Origin: Glossina fuscipes | Lineage: Eukaryota; Arthropoda; Insecta; Diptera; Glossinidae | DNA length: 64,000 nucleotides | Direction: 5' to 3' | Assembly: GCF_014805625.2 (NCBI RefSeq) | Contig: NW_023998433.1 | Coordinates: 4,504,185-4,568,184, forward strand | Shown: positions 51,501 through 54,745 of the stretch, one piece after another | Layout of the letters: each line of letters starts with the position of its first letter | How positions within the stretch are numbered: position 1 is the stretch's first letter | Notes under the pieces: generated by a model | What the model saw: only the letters and a program-made list of their open reading frames with translations | What the model was told of the DNA's origin: nothing | Databases searched by the model: none | Program-made: the position numbers and the translations under genes

Positions 51501-51546
51501 TGCCAATTCAAAGTTGCAAAGAGAAACCTTTCAAATAAATGTTTAA
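3408..51546 (+). CDS. Dscam4: Dscam-family receptor, probably Dscam4 (gene overview, 26 exons, 5'-incomplete)
   Basis: Type I membrane adhesion receptor of the Dscam family. Family members mediate homophilic recognition in neurite avoidance, tiling and synaptic partner choice. The 26 GT-AG exons listed separately join into 1,723 in-frame codons ending in TAA at 51544-51546. Domain order is end of Ig2, Ig3-Ig9, four FN3, Ig10, two FN3, a transmembrane helix and a tail with CPYATF and EYDTLGSESD motifs, which is the standard Dscam layout. Each Ig domain keeps its two Cys and its Trp. Signal peptide, Ig1 and most of Ig2 are upstream of the window. Most domain borders fall at phase-1 introns. I recall Dscam2 as having two alternative Ig7 exons and a long Gln/His-rich tail; neither is seen here, and the projected length (about 1,940 residues) suits Dscam4. 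Family membership is near certain; the paralogue name is an inference. Confidence 0.93.
4020..4330 (+). pseudogene. Mariner transposase relic (catalytic region)
   Basis: KYALLQSKETIAIECYQRQL continues as IQLSSKST..YRKSQYPDF, resembling the mariner segment YYELLxPGETIxxxxYxxQLxxLxxALxxKRP. A decayed LVPFALYSP follows where VLPHPPYSP is expected. Stops and frame changes show it is dead. Confidence 0.55.
4630..4965 (+). mobile_element. Family-B dispersed repeat (DINE-1-like), copy
   Basis: Shares with the copies at 13917, 41165 and 54385 the sequence order 'aggtagacctatctttta', a run of tctgtctgtcc, 'gttcggatcgg...tttttcgacca' and the end 'ggtatttaatggtg...ctataatatttttacttgtt'. No coding capacity. 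The head is degenerate in this copy. Confidence 0.6.
6350..6600 (-). mobile_element. Family-B dispersed repeat, partial, reversed
   Basis: Ends with ctacaagtggtgtagggtata, the reverse complement of the family-B head (tataccctacaccacttgt), and holds the body segment with cagacaggcttagatcgattt. Partial copy. Confidence 0.6.
7921..8580. mobile_element. Foldback/MITE-like element with ~95-bp inverted arms
   Basis: Arms at 7921-8020 and 8465-8580 are reverse complements with modest divergence; shared blocks include tttttgatat, ctatcagaaaaa and ccggtccatcacctc. The 445-bp interior carries a 47-bp tandem duplication (8080-8126 and 8127-8173, both with aatgaaatgttcg). No open reading frame. Family not recognised. 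Confidence 0.65.
9069..9096. repeat. (TA)n microsatellite
   Basis: About 13 uninterrupted TA units; a second, similar tract lies at about 9520-9550. Confidence 0.9.
10844..11328 (+). mobile_element. Solo LTR (Gypsy-like), 485 bp, TSD ATAC
   Basis: Begins TGTTACG and ends CGTTACA (TG...CA termini, near-perfect short inverted repeat). It is flanked by ATAC at 10840-10843 and 11329-11332, a 4-bp target duplication. Internally there is a TATA-like gtataagc and an AATAAA near 11231. No internal retrotransposon region is present, so it is a recombined solo LTR. The family is inferred only from ends and TSD length. Confidence 0.75.
13917..14260 (+). mobile_element. Family-B dispersed repeat, well-preserved head
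   Basis: Starts ttataccctacgccacttg and continues tagtacagggta, an imperfect palindrome shared with 54385. The body has gacctacctcttattatac, gtccatctgacg and cagatcggtccattttttcga. Comparable in style to DINE-1/Helentron-associated elements of flies (inference). Confidence 0.65.
15273..15363 (+). CDS. Dscam4: Dscam exon w2: middle of Ig3
   Basis: Starts with T completing the split Arg codon, then WFKEENEQLL through SAGLLKITK, the Ig3 C to E strands including the core Trp. The acceptor is ttcattatag. The donor is AAG|gtttct, which lacks purine at +3 and G at +5 and is one of the weakest in the gene. Homology on both sides (LLKITK then ARLEDSGKYLC) supports the junction. Confidence 0.92.
15480..15567 (+). 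CDS. Dscam4: Dscam exon w3: end of Ig3
   Basis: Encodes ARLEDSGKYLCWVNNTAGEE and the G strand (QVSLTVT). It carries the second Ig3 Cys in the DSGKYLC motif. Phase 0 entry and phase 1 exit (ACAG|gtatgt), so the domain border coincides with a phase-1 intron. It follows exon w2 after a 116-bp intron. Confidence 0.93.
16210..16358 (+). CDS. Dscam4: Dscam exon w4: first half of Ig4
   Basis: Acceptor attgcag; the G of exon w3 plus CT makes Ala of APLTAHLQPQ. Contains the first Ig4 Cys (FQCVVSGHP) and core Trp (VNWLHDGKPI). Donor GAG|gtgagc, phase 0 exit. Confidence 0.93.
16505..16628 (+). CDS. Dscam4: Dscam exon w5: second half of Ig4
   Basis: Encodes ILTDPPRLIIKKVQKDDPGM followed by YQCFVSNEWEQ and AELQLG, with the second Ig4 Cys. 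The DPGMYQC motif is the usual Dscam Ig4 F strand. Phase 1 exit at TTGGGTG|gtaagc. A 6.4-kb repeat-rich intron follows. Confidence 0.93.
16737..17270 (+). mobile_element. Family-A dispersed repeat (DINE-1/Helentron-like)
   Basis: Head aagaaatttatattcagc-ggggg-ccgaat forms a short hairpin (16752-16769), followed by cgcatacccgccac. The tail tatccccaccgttaagtgg-tgggtat forms a second hairpin (17242-17266). No open frame. Head and tail match the copies at 29431, 46047 (reversed) and 49333. Confidence 0.7.
19030..19607 (-). pseudogene. R1-like LINE reverse transcriptase, C-terminal relic
   Basis: On the - strand: NNKGPRATVRQVISMVLTS, HLRTISEDTALL, WMGKCQREVNYYLTQFL and CGHENLSPCPDCG. These match the post-RT region of R1/LOA-type ORF2 (NxGGPxxxxR, FRTVSxDA, VxFYLTQxLxGHGCF, Cys/His knuckle). 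Several stops and frame changes make it non-functional. It continues, after an inserted LTR, at 21085-21340. Confidence 0.75.
19608..21084. mobile_element. Solo LTR-like insertion (1,477 bp) nested in the LINE relic, TSD CCAT
   Basis: Begins TGTAACG and ends TATTACA, with CCAT at 19604-19607 and 21085-21088. Removing the insert plus one CCAT rejoins the LINE frame as PLARMV-SNNKGPRATVR, so the empty site is reconstructed exactly. Very T/C-rich on the + strand (long poly-pyrimidine runs near 20240-20320 and 20940-21060). No long open frame. TG...CA ends and 4-bp TSD suggest an LTR; 1.5 kb is long for one. Orientation unresolved. Confidence 0.65.
21085..21340 (-). pseudogene. R1-like LINE reverse transcriptase relic, upstream part
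   Basis: On the - strand: TVAKHKTEAVLISSRKK, LMIDNRLNFRQ and SPLARMV. These match the RT segment HKTEAVLxSxRK ... YLGVxIDxRLxFxxH ... LxRMMPN. Contains stops. Continuous with 19030-19607 once the inserted LTR is removed. Confidence 0.78.
22531..22945 (+). pseudogene. Mariner relic with internal deletion
   Basis: The left part reads AEAHQTGSETYCSAAPSY and NCRFWF (N-terminal domain). The right part reads TPDIAPSDYHLFISV then, in other frames, a LPESW/ENDGKYF-like C-terminus. Central transposase region missing. Same orientation as Dscam. Confidence 0.68.
23029..23156 (+). CDS. Dscam4: Dscam exon w6: first half of Ig5
   Basis: Acceptor tttttcag. Encodes DASPELLYWFSEQTLQPGPT, then SLKCVATGNPLP with the first Cys and FTWTLDGFP with the core Trp. 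The donor CCG|gtagat is weak (A at +5). Continuity with the next exon (DGFP|IPDNSRF) supports it. Confidence 0.92.
23297..23433 (+). CDS. Dscam4: Dscam exon w7: second half of Ig5
   Basis: Encodes IPDNSRFLVGQYVTI, VISHVNITNV and the F-strand motif DGGEYTCAAQNAIG. Exits with AA of a Lys codon (AA|gtaagt). An N-glycosylation sequon NIT is present. The preceding intron is 140 bp. Confidence 0.93.
23434..23970. other. Dscam intron, nothing recognised
   Basis: 537 bp, AT-rich, phase 2 intron within Ig5. No repeat or open frame of note. Confidence 0.6.
23971..24113 (+). CDS. Dscam4: Dscam exon w8: end of Ig5 and first half of Ig6
   Basis: Acceptor tttattttag; A completes Lys. Encodes the Ig5 G strand (VSHSAKVNIYG) and the start of Ig6 (LPYIREMPKI, then VKCPVAGYPIDKIHWER), with first Cys and core Trp. 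The G-L-P-Y-I-R linker between Ig5 and Ig6 is highly conserved in Dscams. Phase 1 exit. Confidence 0.94.
24114..26368. other. 2.3-kb Dscam intron within Ig6
   Basis: No repeat family, RNA gene or alternative exon recognised. Slightly more GC-rich around 24600-25300. Ends with a purine-interrupted acceptor tract (ttcgacag). Confidence 0.55.
26369..26530 (+). CDS. Dscam4: Dscam exon w9: second half of Ig6
   Basis: Acceptor ttcgacag; AT joins G to give Asp. Encodes DGQTLPINRRQRAYNNGTLI, then LEDAGTYTCMAQNK and VEIQVL. Carries the second Ig6 Cys and an NGT sequon. The acceptor tract is short in pyrimidines. Phase 1 exit before the 8.7-kb intron leading to Ig7. Confidence 0.93.
27599..28873 (-). 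mobile_element. Mariner transposon, 1,275 bp, TA target duplication
   Basis: Both ends carry the same terminal inverted repeat of about 33 bp starting TTAGTTTGGGGAAAAA, with about three mismatches. TA flanks it at 27597-27598 and 28874-28875. The single gene is on the - strand and covers most of the length, as usual for mariners of about 1.3 kb. The well-matched TIRs suggest a more recent insertion than the other relics. Confidence 0.96.
27653..28728 (-). pseudogene. Mariner transposase (DD34D) with one frameshift and one nonsense codon
   Basis: Cut-and-paste transposase of the mariner family. N-terminal domain with FFFDKGENACQAAKI, FDVKDAPRTGRP and KKLDVWVPHQLT; catalytic core with VTGDEKW, HQDNASPHTS and YGPDLAPSDYHLF. 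The three Asp (codons ending at 28223, 27968 and 27863) keep the 34-residue spacing between the second and third. Two lesions: a run of T at 28308-28313 (A on the coding strand) is one base short and shifts the frame after LTEK, and TAA at 27908-27910 stands where GAA (ELGW-E-V) is usual. A few residues also appear missing between KRSWSKSGE and RKVLLC. Inactive as it stands. Confidence 0.93.
29431..30207 (+). mobile_element. Family-A dispersed repeat, full-length copy
   Basis: Head hairpin attcggc-gggg-gccgaat (29444-29461), tail ataccccatcttacagtgg-tggatata (30177-30207). The body includes cagccttctaactttaata, ccaatttggccaattttcaa and cagacggacggacatgg. 777 bp, no coding capacity. A poly(A) run and a GAA repeat follow directly. 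Confidence 0.72.
32880..33316 (+). mobile_element. Family-A dispersed repeat, 5'-degenerate copy
   Basis: Body matches 29700-30207 (cagccttctaatttttat, cctatttggcccattttcaa, gaagtcgatatcttcattttt) and ends with the same tail hairpin ccccatcctacagtggtaggtataata. Head eroded. Confidence 0.65.
33930..34330 (-). mobile_element. Family-A dispersed repeat, partial, reversed
   Basis: Contains gttcgtctgtctgtccg, gacttcaaatttgacaaaaa and acctaatattataaatatcg in the order expected of a reversed copy, as at 44400-44770. Boundaries approximate. Confidence 0.5.
35278..35422 (+). CDS. Dscam4: Dscam exon w10: first half of Ig7 (single version)
   Basis: Encodes VPPKIMPIQAMTNMLREGMR, then AAISCQILEGDLP with the first Cys and FRWERNAKPL with the core Trp. 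It corresponds to the Ig7 half that is alternatively spliced in Dscam1 and Dscam2. I read the 8.7-kb intron upstream for a second copy and found none. Donor GG|gtaaga; the next intron is only 68 bp, too short to hold another variant. Confidence 0.93.
35491..35927 (+). CDS. Dscam4: Dscam exon w11: end of Ig7 and all of Ig8
   Basis: Acceptor tcatctatag. Completes Ig7 (NEVIRRLDEYSASL, HSGNYTCIAQNIAG, VPLTVN), then all of Ig8: VPPKWVLEPKD, LHCQSSGYPKPSITWKKAIG, HFLCEAKNNIGSG. Having a whole Ig domain without an internal intron contrasts with Ig3-Ig6. Phase 1 exit at AATG|gtaagt, followed by a 72-bp intron. Confidence 0.95.
36000..36153 (+). CDS. Dscam4: Dscam exon w12: first half of Ig9
   Basis: Acceptor ttttttcag. 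Encodes VPAHFQTKSKQ, VHVQCNVQGDNPIDIKWKI and LDESLDS, giving the first Ig9 Cys and core Trp. Exits with AG of Arg (AG|gtacgt). Confidence 0.93.
36154..36731. other. Dscam intron within Ig9, nothing recognised
   Basis: 578 bp, AT-rich, ordinary donor gtacgt and acceptor ttttccag. No repeat or open frame of note. Confidence 0.6.
36732..36849 (+). CDS. Dscam4: Dscam exon w13: second half of Ig9
   Basis: Encodes RYAIRDQILDDGMVSEL then RQDTGIYICQASNAFGQ with the second Ig9 Cys. Phase 0 exit (CAG|gtaagt). A 3.3-kb intron follows. Confidence 0.93.
36850..40111. other. 3.3-kb Dscam intron before FN3-1
   Basis: AT-rich. The only recognised piece is the 3' end of a family-B repeat near 39440-39505 (gtggtgtaggatatttaata ... 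cgttttacttgttt). No coding features. Confidence 0.55.
40112..40274 (+). CDS. Dscam4: Dscam exon w14: Ig9 end and start of FN3-1
   Basis: Encodes DEMSLQLIVQEVPEQPKNL, LQLTWSQPFAGNSPI and the start of the C strand (EEYHIFYKII). This is the Ig9 G strand plus the FN3-1 A-C strands with the conserved Trp. Phase 1 exit. Confidence 0.92.
41165..41530 (+). mobile_element. Family-B dispersed repeat
   Basis: The body has cctacaagtcgtaatttgta, aataaaatttgtaacgctga, gatttggattgcaccattt and ttgaaaagttgctatatgga, then ends atccaatgatg...cttacttgctt, collinear with 13917 and 54385. Head degenerate. Confidence 0.62.
42255..42430 (+). pseudogene. Mariner-type relic, second copy of the 2035 relic
   Basis: Shares aatcatttgaaaaga.cagg and, further on, ggagactttt.aat.t.acttatta with 2180-2270, including non-coding flank. 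The coding remnant reads NHLKRAGYKN. Two copies of the same truncated element. Confidence 0.6.
42824..43321 (+). CDS. Dscam4: Dscam exon w15: end of FN3-1 and all of FN3-2
   Basis: Acceptor attatcttttcag. Encodes the rest of FN3-1 (IWQNAEHITI, LRPAKAYHIRMSAENKLG) and the whole of FN3-2 (EEVPSGPPLNVRAEAK, ISVTWDAPERDDWNG, YYVGYQMSL, LNKFTQYHIIVQAYTSQGSG). The W-N-G-I-L-L-G-Y-Y-V-G-Y motif is characteristic of Dscam FN3-2. Phase 1 exit. Confidence 0.95.
43429..43575 (+). CDS. Dscam4: Dscam exon w16: first half of FN3-3
   Basis: Encodes VPSSPPESPQCDVL, IYITWSPPDIDGQNGKIKGY and KVFYITIDELY. Phase 1 in and out. A 3.5-kb intron with repeats follows. Confidence 0.93.
43824..45165 (-). mobile_element. 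Family-A repeats, reversed, probably two partial copies
   Basis: Starts with the reversed tail tatacccatcaccgaaggag and ends with the reversed head gattcggtggcgatcaaata-taattttctta. Two separate body segments, ttcttgatcagcgtcaaat (about 44415) and ttcttgatcaattagaaat (about 44831), each followed by repeated gtctgtct-like text, indicate two copies side by side. The ttcttgatcag...gattta...gtccgtctg string resembles DINE-1 of Drosophila (from memory). Confidence 0.6.
46047..46697 (-). mobile_element. Family-A dispersed repeat, reversed full-length copy
   Basis: Reversed tail (aacactgtaagatgggcgta) and reversed head (atattcgacctccaccgaat then ataactttctta). Body contains attcttggtcagcgtgaag, gatttagccatgtgtg and gacttcaaatttggtaga. 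A 91-codon open stretch inside it is a by-product of the repeat, not a gene. Confidence 0.7.
47051..47203 (+). CDS. Dscam4: Dscam exon w17: second half of FN3-3
   Basis: Acceptor gtcatcacag. Encodes ETDPEVVKSTNQYVTIENL, KYTNYSVWVLAYTKIGDG and FYCRTHED. Y-T-N-Y-S-V-x-V-L-A is the FN3 F strand and contains an NYS sequon. Phase 1 exit. Confidence 0.93.
47204..47686. other. Dscam intron, nothing recognised
   Basis: 483 bp between FN3-3 and FN3-4, AT-rich, ordinary donor and acceptor (attatatag). Confidence 0.6.
47687..47781 (+). CDS. Dscam4: Dscam exon w18: first part of FN3-4
   Basis: Acceptor attatatag. Encodes VPSAPQAIKAIPASS and IIVSWLPPEFPNGDI, the FN3-4 A-C strands. Phase 0 exit ATT|gtaagt; a 91-bp intron separates it from the next exon, which continues TGYTFYMSM. 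Confidence 0.93.
47873..48759 (+). CDS. Dscam4: Dscam exon w19: FN3-4 end, Ig10, FN3-5, FN3-6 start
   Basis: Longest exon (887 bp, no internal intron). Domains in order: end of FN3-4 (YQFWLTASTKVGEGE), Ig10 (LELPCRKVGSPAPVTIWRQDG ... GNYTCSVENTWGK), FN3-5 (VPPEAPNL, WCGTRYQLYITAYNKIGTG) and the first half of FN3-6 (TSVTCWLDSWGDGGC). An Ig domain between FN3-4 and FN3-5 is diagnostic of Dscam proteins. Exits with AG of Arg. Confidence 0.96.
48823..48986 (+). CDS. Dscam4: Dscam exon w20: second half of FN3-6
   Basis: Encodes RSAWNVVSNHIPPTERIY, LVPGTKYQLKVTAHNNAGST and IYNFTTLSPQG. Phase 1 exit G|gtaaat. The next intron is 67 bp and lies between the last ectodomain exon and the transmembrane exon. 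Confidence 0.94.
49054..49200 (+). CDS. Dscam4: Dscam exon w21: juxtamembrane and transmembrane segment
   Basis: Encodes a short stalk (VIYSTDHSDPVSRLSDGPFY), then a hydrophobic run FKVLLPVCLSMIVLLSLI continuing AAILLI, and the stop-transfer RKR. This is the only membrane helix in the protein, giving a type I topology. There is one transmembrane exon here; Dscam1 has two alternatives. Phase 1 exit. Confidence 0.95.
49333..49985 (+). mobile_element. Family-A dispersed repeat filling the intron after the transmembrane exon
   Basis: Head aattaaattcggtcgggccc-gaatattgtatacccatcacc, tail atacccctcatccttcgg-tgatgggtataata. 653 bp of the 800-bp intron. Its last base is 15-16 bp before the AG acceptor of exon w22, so the branch point of that intron must lie inside the repeat. 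Confidence 0.75.
50001..50335 (+). CDS. Dscam4: Dscam exon w22: membrane-proximal cytoplasmic tail
   Basis: Encodes KMNTQGRLASSSMSESPSL and downstream EYIEDICPYATFQL. The CPYATF-type motif is also in Dscam1 and is a candidate phosphotyrosine or adaptor site by family knowledge. Its acceptor (tgtctttcttag) lies just 16 bp after the end of a dispersed repeat. Ends CAT|gtaaat, phase 0. Confidence 0.92.
50400..50472 (+). CDS. Dscam4: Dscam exon w23: small cytoplasmic exon
   Basis: 73 bp encoding SKEPEYTKVRRKVGRLRDP then HSESQ. Basic stretch with a possible Tyr site (PEYTKV). Acceptor tatttgtag, donor G|gtaaga. Small exons of this sort are candidates for alternative inclusion, but skipping it would shift the frame. 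Confidence 0.85.
50473..50917. other. Dscam intron, nothing recognised
   Basis: 445 bp within the cytoplasmic-tail coding region; contains a C/T-rich stretch and several atcaatcaatcg-like short repeats (about 50860-50880). No exon-like frame. Confidence 0.55.
50918..51067 (+). CDS. Dscam4: Dscam exon w24: cytoplasmic EYDTLGSESD exon
   Basis: Encodes ESDNPGSTDSEVRKI, then TEYDTLGSESDNDVSAR and AKYRAQR. It is 150 bp with phase 1 at both ends, so it can be skipped without a frameshift. EYDTLGSE is a conserved acidic tyrosine motif of Dscam tails. Confidence 0.9.
51162..51330 (+). CDS. Dscam4: Dscam exon w25: Ser/Lys-rich cytoplasmic exon
   Basis: Encodes DTQDETSSSSETTPTSMSRK, then PPFASRKSGKTGTSGKRH and SGYSSHNEETTF. 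Low-complexity Ser/Thr/Lys content suggests phosphorylation sites. The donor AG|gtagag contains an in-frame TAG, so an unspliced transcript would end ...ETTFR-stop. Confidence 0.88.
51399..51546 (+). CDS. Dscam4: Dscam exon w26: terminal coding exon and stop
   Basis: Acceptor tttcctag; C completes Ser. Encodes SISNYPPNYQDHINPPARF, SDSNEKSKTQTSP and LQRETFQINV, then TAA. The last residues I-N-V fit a class II PDZ ligand (hydrophobic-x-hydrophobic). Pro/Tyr-rich beginning (NYPPNY). Confidence 0.88.
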
Positions 51547-51927
51547 AAGCTTTTTTTTTTTATTTATTTCGTGTTGCTAAACAACTCTGACCATTTAACA
51601 TGACAAGGTTTTTGTAAACTTTCTCTTTATCGAAAAAAAAAGATAAATATATACATAAAAGGGTTACGTATATAAAAGTAAATAAATGTAAATCCACCCA
51701 TTTATTTAAAACAAAAAGAAAAAAAAAGAAACTACTATTAATCATACATATACATATATGTAAGTATCTATCTAGCAATAATAATGAAAAAAAAAACTTT
51801 ATGATTACATTAGAAAACAATTTAATATTTAAAAAATATTGCATTTATTTTGAGTGACCTTAACTAATAACTTAATCAAAGCCTTTGTTTAAAGATTGAA
51901 AAATACTTTTTCTTTCAGATAGAATCG

Positions 51928-52018
51928 TGTGTGTGTGTGTGTGGGTGGGTGGGTGGGTGTGTGTGTGTGTGTGGGTGTATGTGTATGTATGGATGTGTGT
52001 ATGTGTGTATGTGTAAGT
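51928..52018 (+). repeat. GT-rich microsatellite with GGGT tetrad run
   Basis: TG dinucleotide repeats flank four consecutive GGGT units (GGG at 51943, 51947, 51951 and 51955). In the mRNA sense strand this is a four-tetrad-run, one-base-loop G-quadruplex motif embedded in a GU-repeat that CELF/Bruno-type proteins could bind. Read directly from the sequence; function is inferred. Confidence 0.85.
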
Positions 52019-52846
52019 AGAATGGACATACTATATCTATTTTCAGAAAGCACACAATATCAAATATAAATGCATTCAGCATATGCTTAATCTAACTGAA
52101 AAAAAAATTGTATGCGGTTCTAAAAATAAGTTCACTTTGAAGTTGATAACCAAAATTCTTTCAAGAAATCATACCTTTGCAACAATGATACCGATCCGAT
52201 ATTCGTTGTACATCTTCTTTCAGGAAGACCTACCTCCATCAGGTTTACTTTTCGTGACATTGTCACCCTGTCATTAGAAAAGTAGAAATAGACAGATGGC
52301 TTTAGATCGATTTTGAATCTAACATCAATCGAAAATTCTGTATACGATGGCCGTATGTGTAGACATAATTCTTAAGATCATACACAAAGTGGCGATGTTG
52401 AACATATCCTCCAATAATGCCTAAAAAGACTATGTGCTGCATTTAAAACTATGAAACATTCTCTTATCCTAAAGATAATGATTTCATTGTACTTTTTAAG
52501 TTTTTCCAAGAAACAAATGAAATCTGAAAGAAATACTTATCGTTTTAGTTGTTTATTTACATTTCTACCCATATTCATGTTGATTTAGATTTAGATTAAT
52601 ATTGTATTTGTATTGTACGGTAGAATAGAAATAAGAAATAAGAAGTAAAAAAAAATGTCAACAACGACTGATTTTTTATGTTAAGAACAGCACACCGTTA
52701 TGCAGCAATGCAAATAATAAAAAGACTTATTCAGTTTAACAAATAAAAGCAAAAACGACTACGCATTCCATTAGAAAGAATAACGAATTGCTTTACTTTA
52801 TGGCCTTTCATTCGATTTGTATGTGTTACAAAAAAGAAAGGATATA

Positions 52847-52861
52847 AATAAAATAAATAAA
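52847..52861 (+). promoter_or_regulatory. Overlapping AATAAA poly(A) signal cluster
   Basis: Three overlapping AATAAA hexamers (47-52, 52-57 and 56-61 of 52800+) followed within 30 bp by a G/T-rich stretch (gggattagtgtgg). That is the layout of a cleavage/polyadenylation site and the best candidate distal end of the Dscam transcript. No cDNA evidence. Confidence 0.45.
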
Positions 52862-53029
52862 ATAGATGGGGATTAGTGTGGACGCATTCTTTACTGATGC
52901 ATATAAAAACTTGTAATTAAAATGACAAAAGCCAAAATTTCTATGGAGCGCATTTGTTTTCTTTCTTTATGTAGTACTCCACGTTTGTTAATAGACAAAA
53001 AGAATATTACAATATACATAATAAAATGA

Positions 53030-53420
53030 AAAAAAAGATATTATGTTTGCCTTAAGGCGAATCTTTGATACCCATCTCCTTGAACACATACATAAAAATC
53101 ACAAAATGGAATTCTATGAATTGTGGGTCAGCTGTTTTAGATGGCTTTAGAAAATAGTTGTATCAAGTTTTATTTCAATATCTCTTATAGGTTGTAAGTT
53201 GCCTTTTTGTATTTATTATGGGCGTGTTCTGGCAAGAAAACTTTTAAATCATCCTTGTAAATATTTAGATTAATTTTTGCTATGGACAGTAAGCTATGGT
53301 CTTTCCCCTGTTACGGGAGTGGTTGCAGGCAAATCACTCCAAACCTCAAGGTTAATTTGTAGCCATTATCAAAATAATCCCGGCATAAGCAACCGTGAGA
53401 ACTCGAAATTTTAAGCTGAT
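53030..53420 (+). mobile_element. Family-A repeat, head-bearing fragment
   Basis: Head ttatgtttgcc-tta-aggcgaatctttgatacccatctcc. Tail not found; right boundary approximate. Confidence 0.5.
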
Positions 53421-53437
53421 CGAAAATATATTTAGAT

Positions 53438-53595
53438 ATATGTAATATTACGTATTATATAATATATAATACATATATTATATATATTATATATATTACA
53501 AAAAGAGTACGGCTATATGTCTATATGTATATATGCATGGATGCGTACGCATAAGGGGTGTCTAATACATATATATATATATATATGAATGCTAC
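53438..53595. repeat. AT palindromic and (TA)n tract
   Basis: 53440-53505 is built almost entirely of tata/atta units with extensive self-complementarity; (AT)n at about 53568-53587. Confidence 0.75.
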
Positions 53596-53991
53596 ATCTG
53601 GAAAGCCAAATCTAGTATATCTAAATACATTGATGGTGGGTGCAAAAAAATGATAGAAAATTAAAATAAAATAATACCAAAATTATTCGATTCAACTAAA
53701 TGTAAAGCAAAATGAAAACAAAATATGTTATCTACAATCTAATAAAAAACATTATAAAATAAGTCTGAAATACATATGATATTAAATGAAAAATACAAAA
53801 TTAAAATAAAATTTGCATAAAATGTATAGTGAAATAAAATCAAAATAAATGTGCATGAAATAAAAAAGCGATAAAATGAAATAAAACATAAAATATAATA
53901 AAAAAAAACAAATTAAAAAAAATACGGTAAACATATAAGCAAAGTGAAAAAATAAATCGACACAGACATCAAAAAATCAAATTTCAAAATA

Positions 53992-54384
53992 CAAGAGAAA
54001 TTATATTCGGCTTGAGCCGAATGTGCTATACCCACTTGTTTAGTTAAGTTTAAACCAAATACTAAAAATCTATAAATGTGTATGCGCATACATATGCACT
54101 GCGGTATTTAATAACTGTGTCGATATTTCGGATCAGTATATACAACAAATAGTGTCAGTAATAAAAACATTTAAACTTTTTCCAAATTTTTTTTTCTAGT
54201 TATAGATGTTGCCTAAACATAATTGCAACAACTTTCAGCTTTCGACGAGCTTTGTTAAATCGACTCAAAATCTTATACTGACCTAATCTCTATTACCAGC
54301 GAAACACCAAAACAATTACGTTTTCATCTGTCGGCGGTGAATATAAGTCAAAATGATTAGGAAAAATATCCGCACCGTATATTT
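53992..54384 (+). mobile_element. Family-A repeat, abutting a family-B copy
   Basis: Head gaaattatattcggc-ttga-gccgaatgtgctatacccac forms a clear 7-bp stem (attcggc/gccgaat). Runs up to the family-B head at 54385. Body diverged, tail not distinct. Confidence 0.55.
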
Positions 54385-54745
54385 TCATTATACCCTACAC
54401 CAGTTGTGGTACAACTTGTGGTGTATGGACTTGAGATAGACCGACCTTTTATTATATAGATCGATTCAGAATCATTTTTTGAATAGACTTAGGCTTGTCC
54501 GGACTTCTCTCCGTCTTGTGTTCAACCTACAGGTCACAATCTTCGATGTATTTTAATAAAATTTGGTAAAACGACATGTGTTGAATGAAAGACGAAGGTT
54601 AGTGGTTCGGATCGGTTCACTTTTTCAACAACTCCCGTATCGAGACTTATTTTGGAAAGCCGTTATATGAATAACTGTATTAAACAAAATGATGTAGGAT
54701 ATTGAATGGTGTGCCCTCTCCAACTATAGTGTGTTTACTTGTTTT
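54385..54745 (+). mobile_element. Family-B dispersed repeat, full-length copy
   Basis: Head attataccctacaccagttg-tggtac, body gatagaccgaccttttatta, gatcggttcactttttcaac, tggaaagccgttatatgaat, end gtaggatattgaatggtgtg ... tgtttacttgttt. The best reference copy of family B in the window (about 360 bp). Confidence 0.68.

Larger units (their letters stand above)
51547..52880 (+). other. Putative 3' UTR of the Dscam gene
   Basis: AT-rich sequence after the stop with no coding capacity. Holds a possible proximal AATAAA at 51681-51686, a GT-rich tract with a G-quadruplex motif at 51928-52018, a fragment of the family-B dispersed repeat near 52285-52325, and a cluster of AATAAA signals at 52847-52861. 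The end is an estimate; neural genes often use several sites. Confidence 0.5.
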
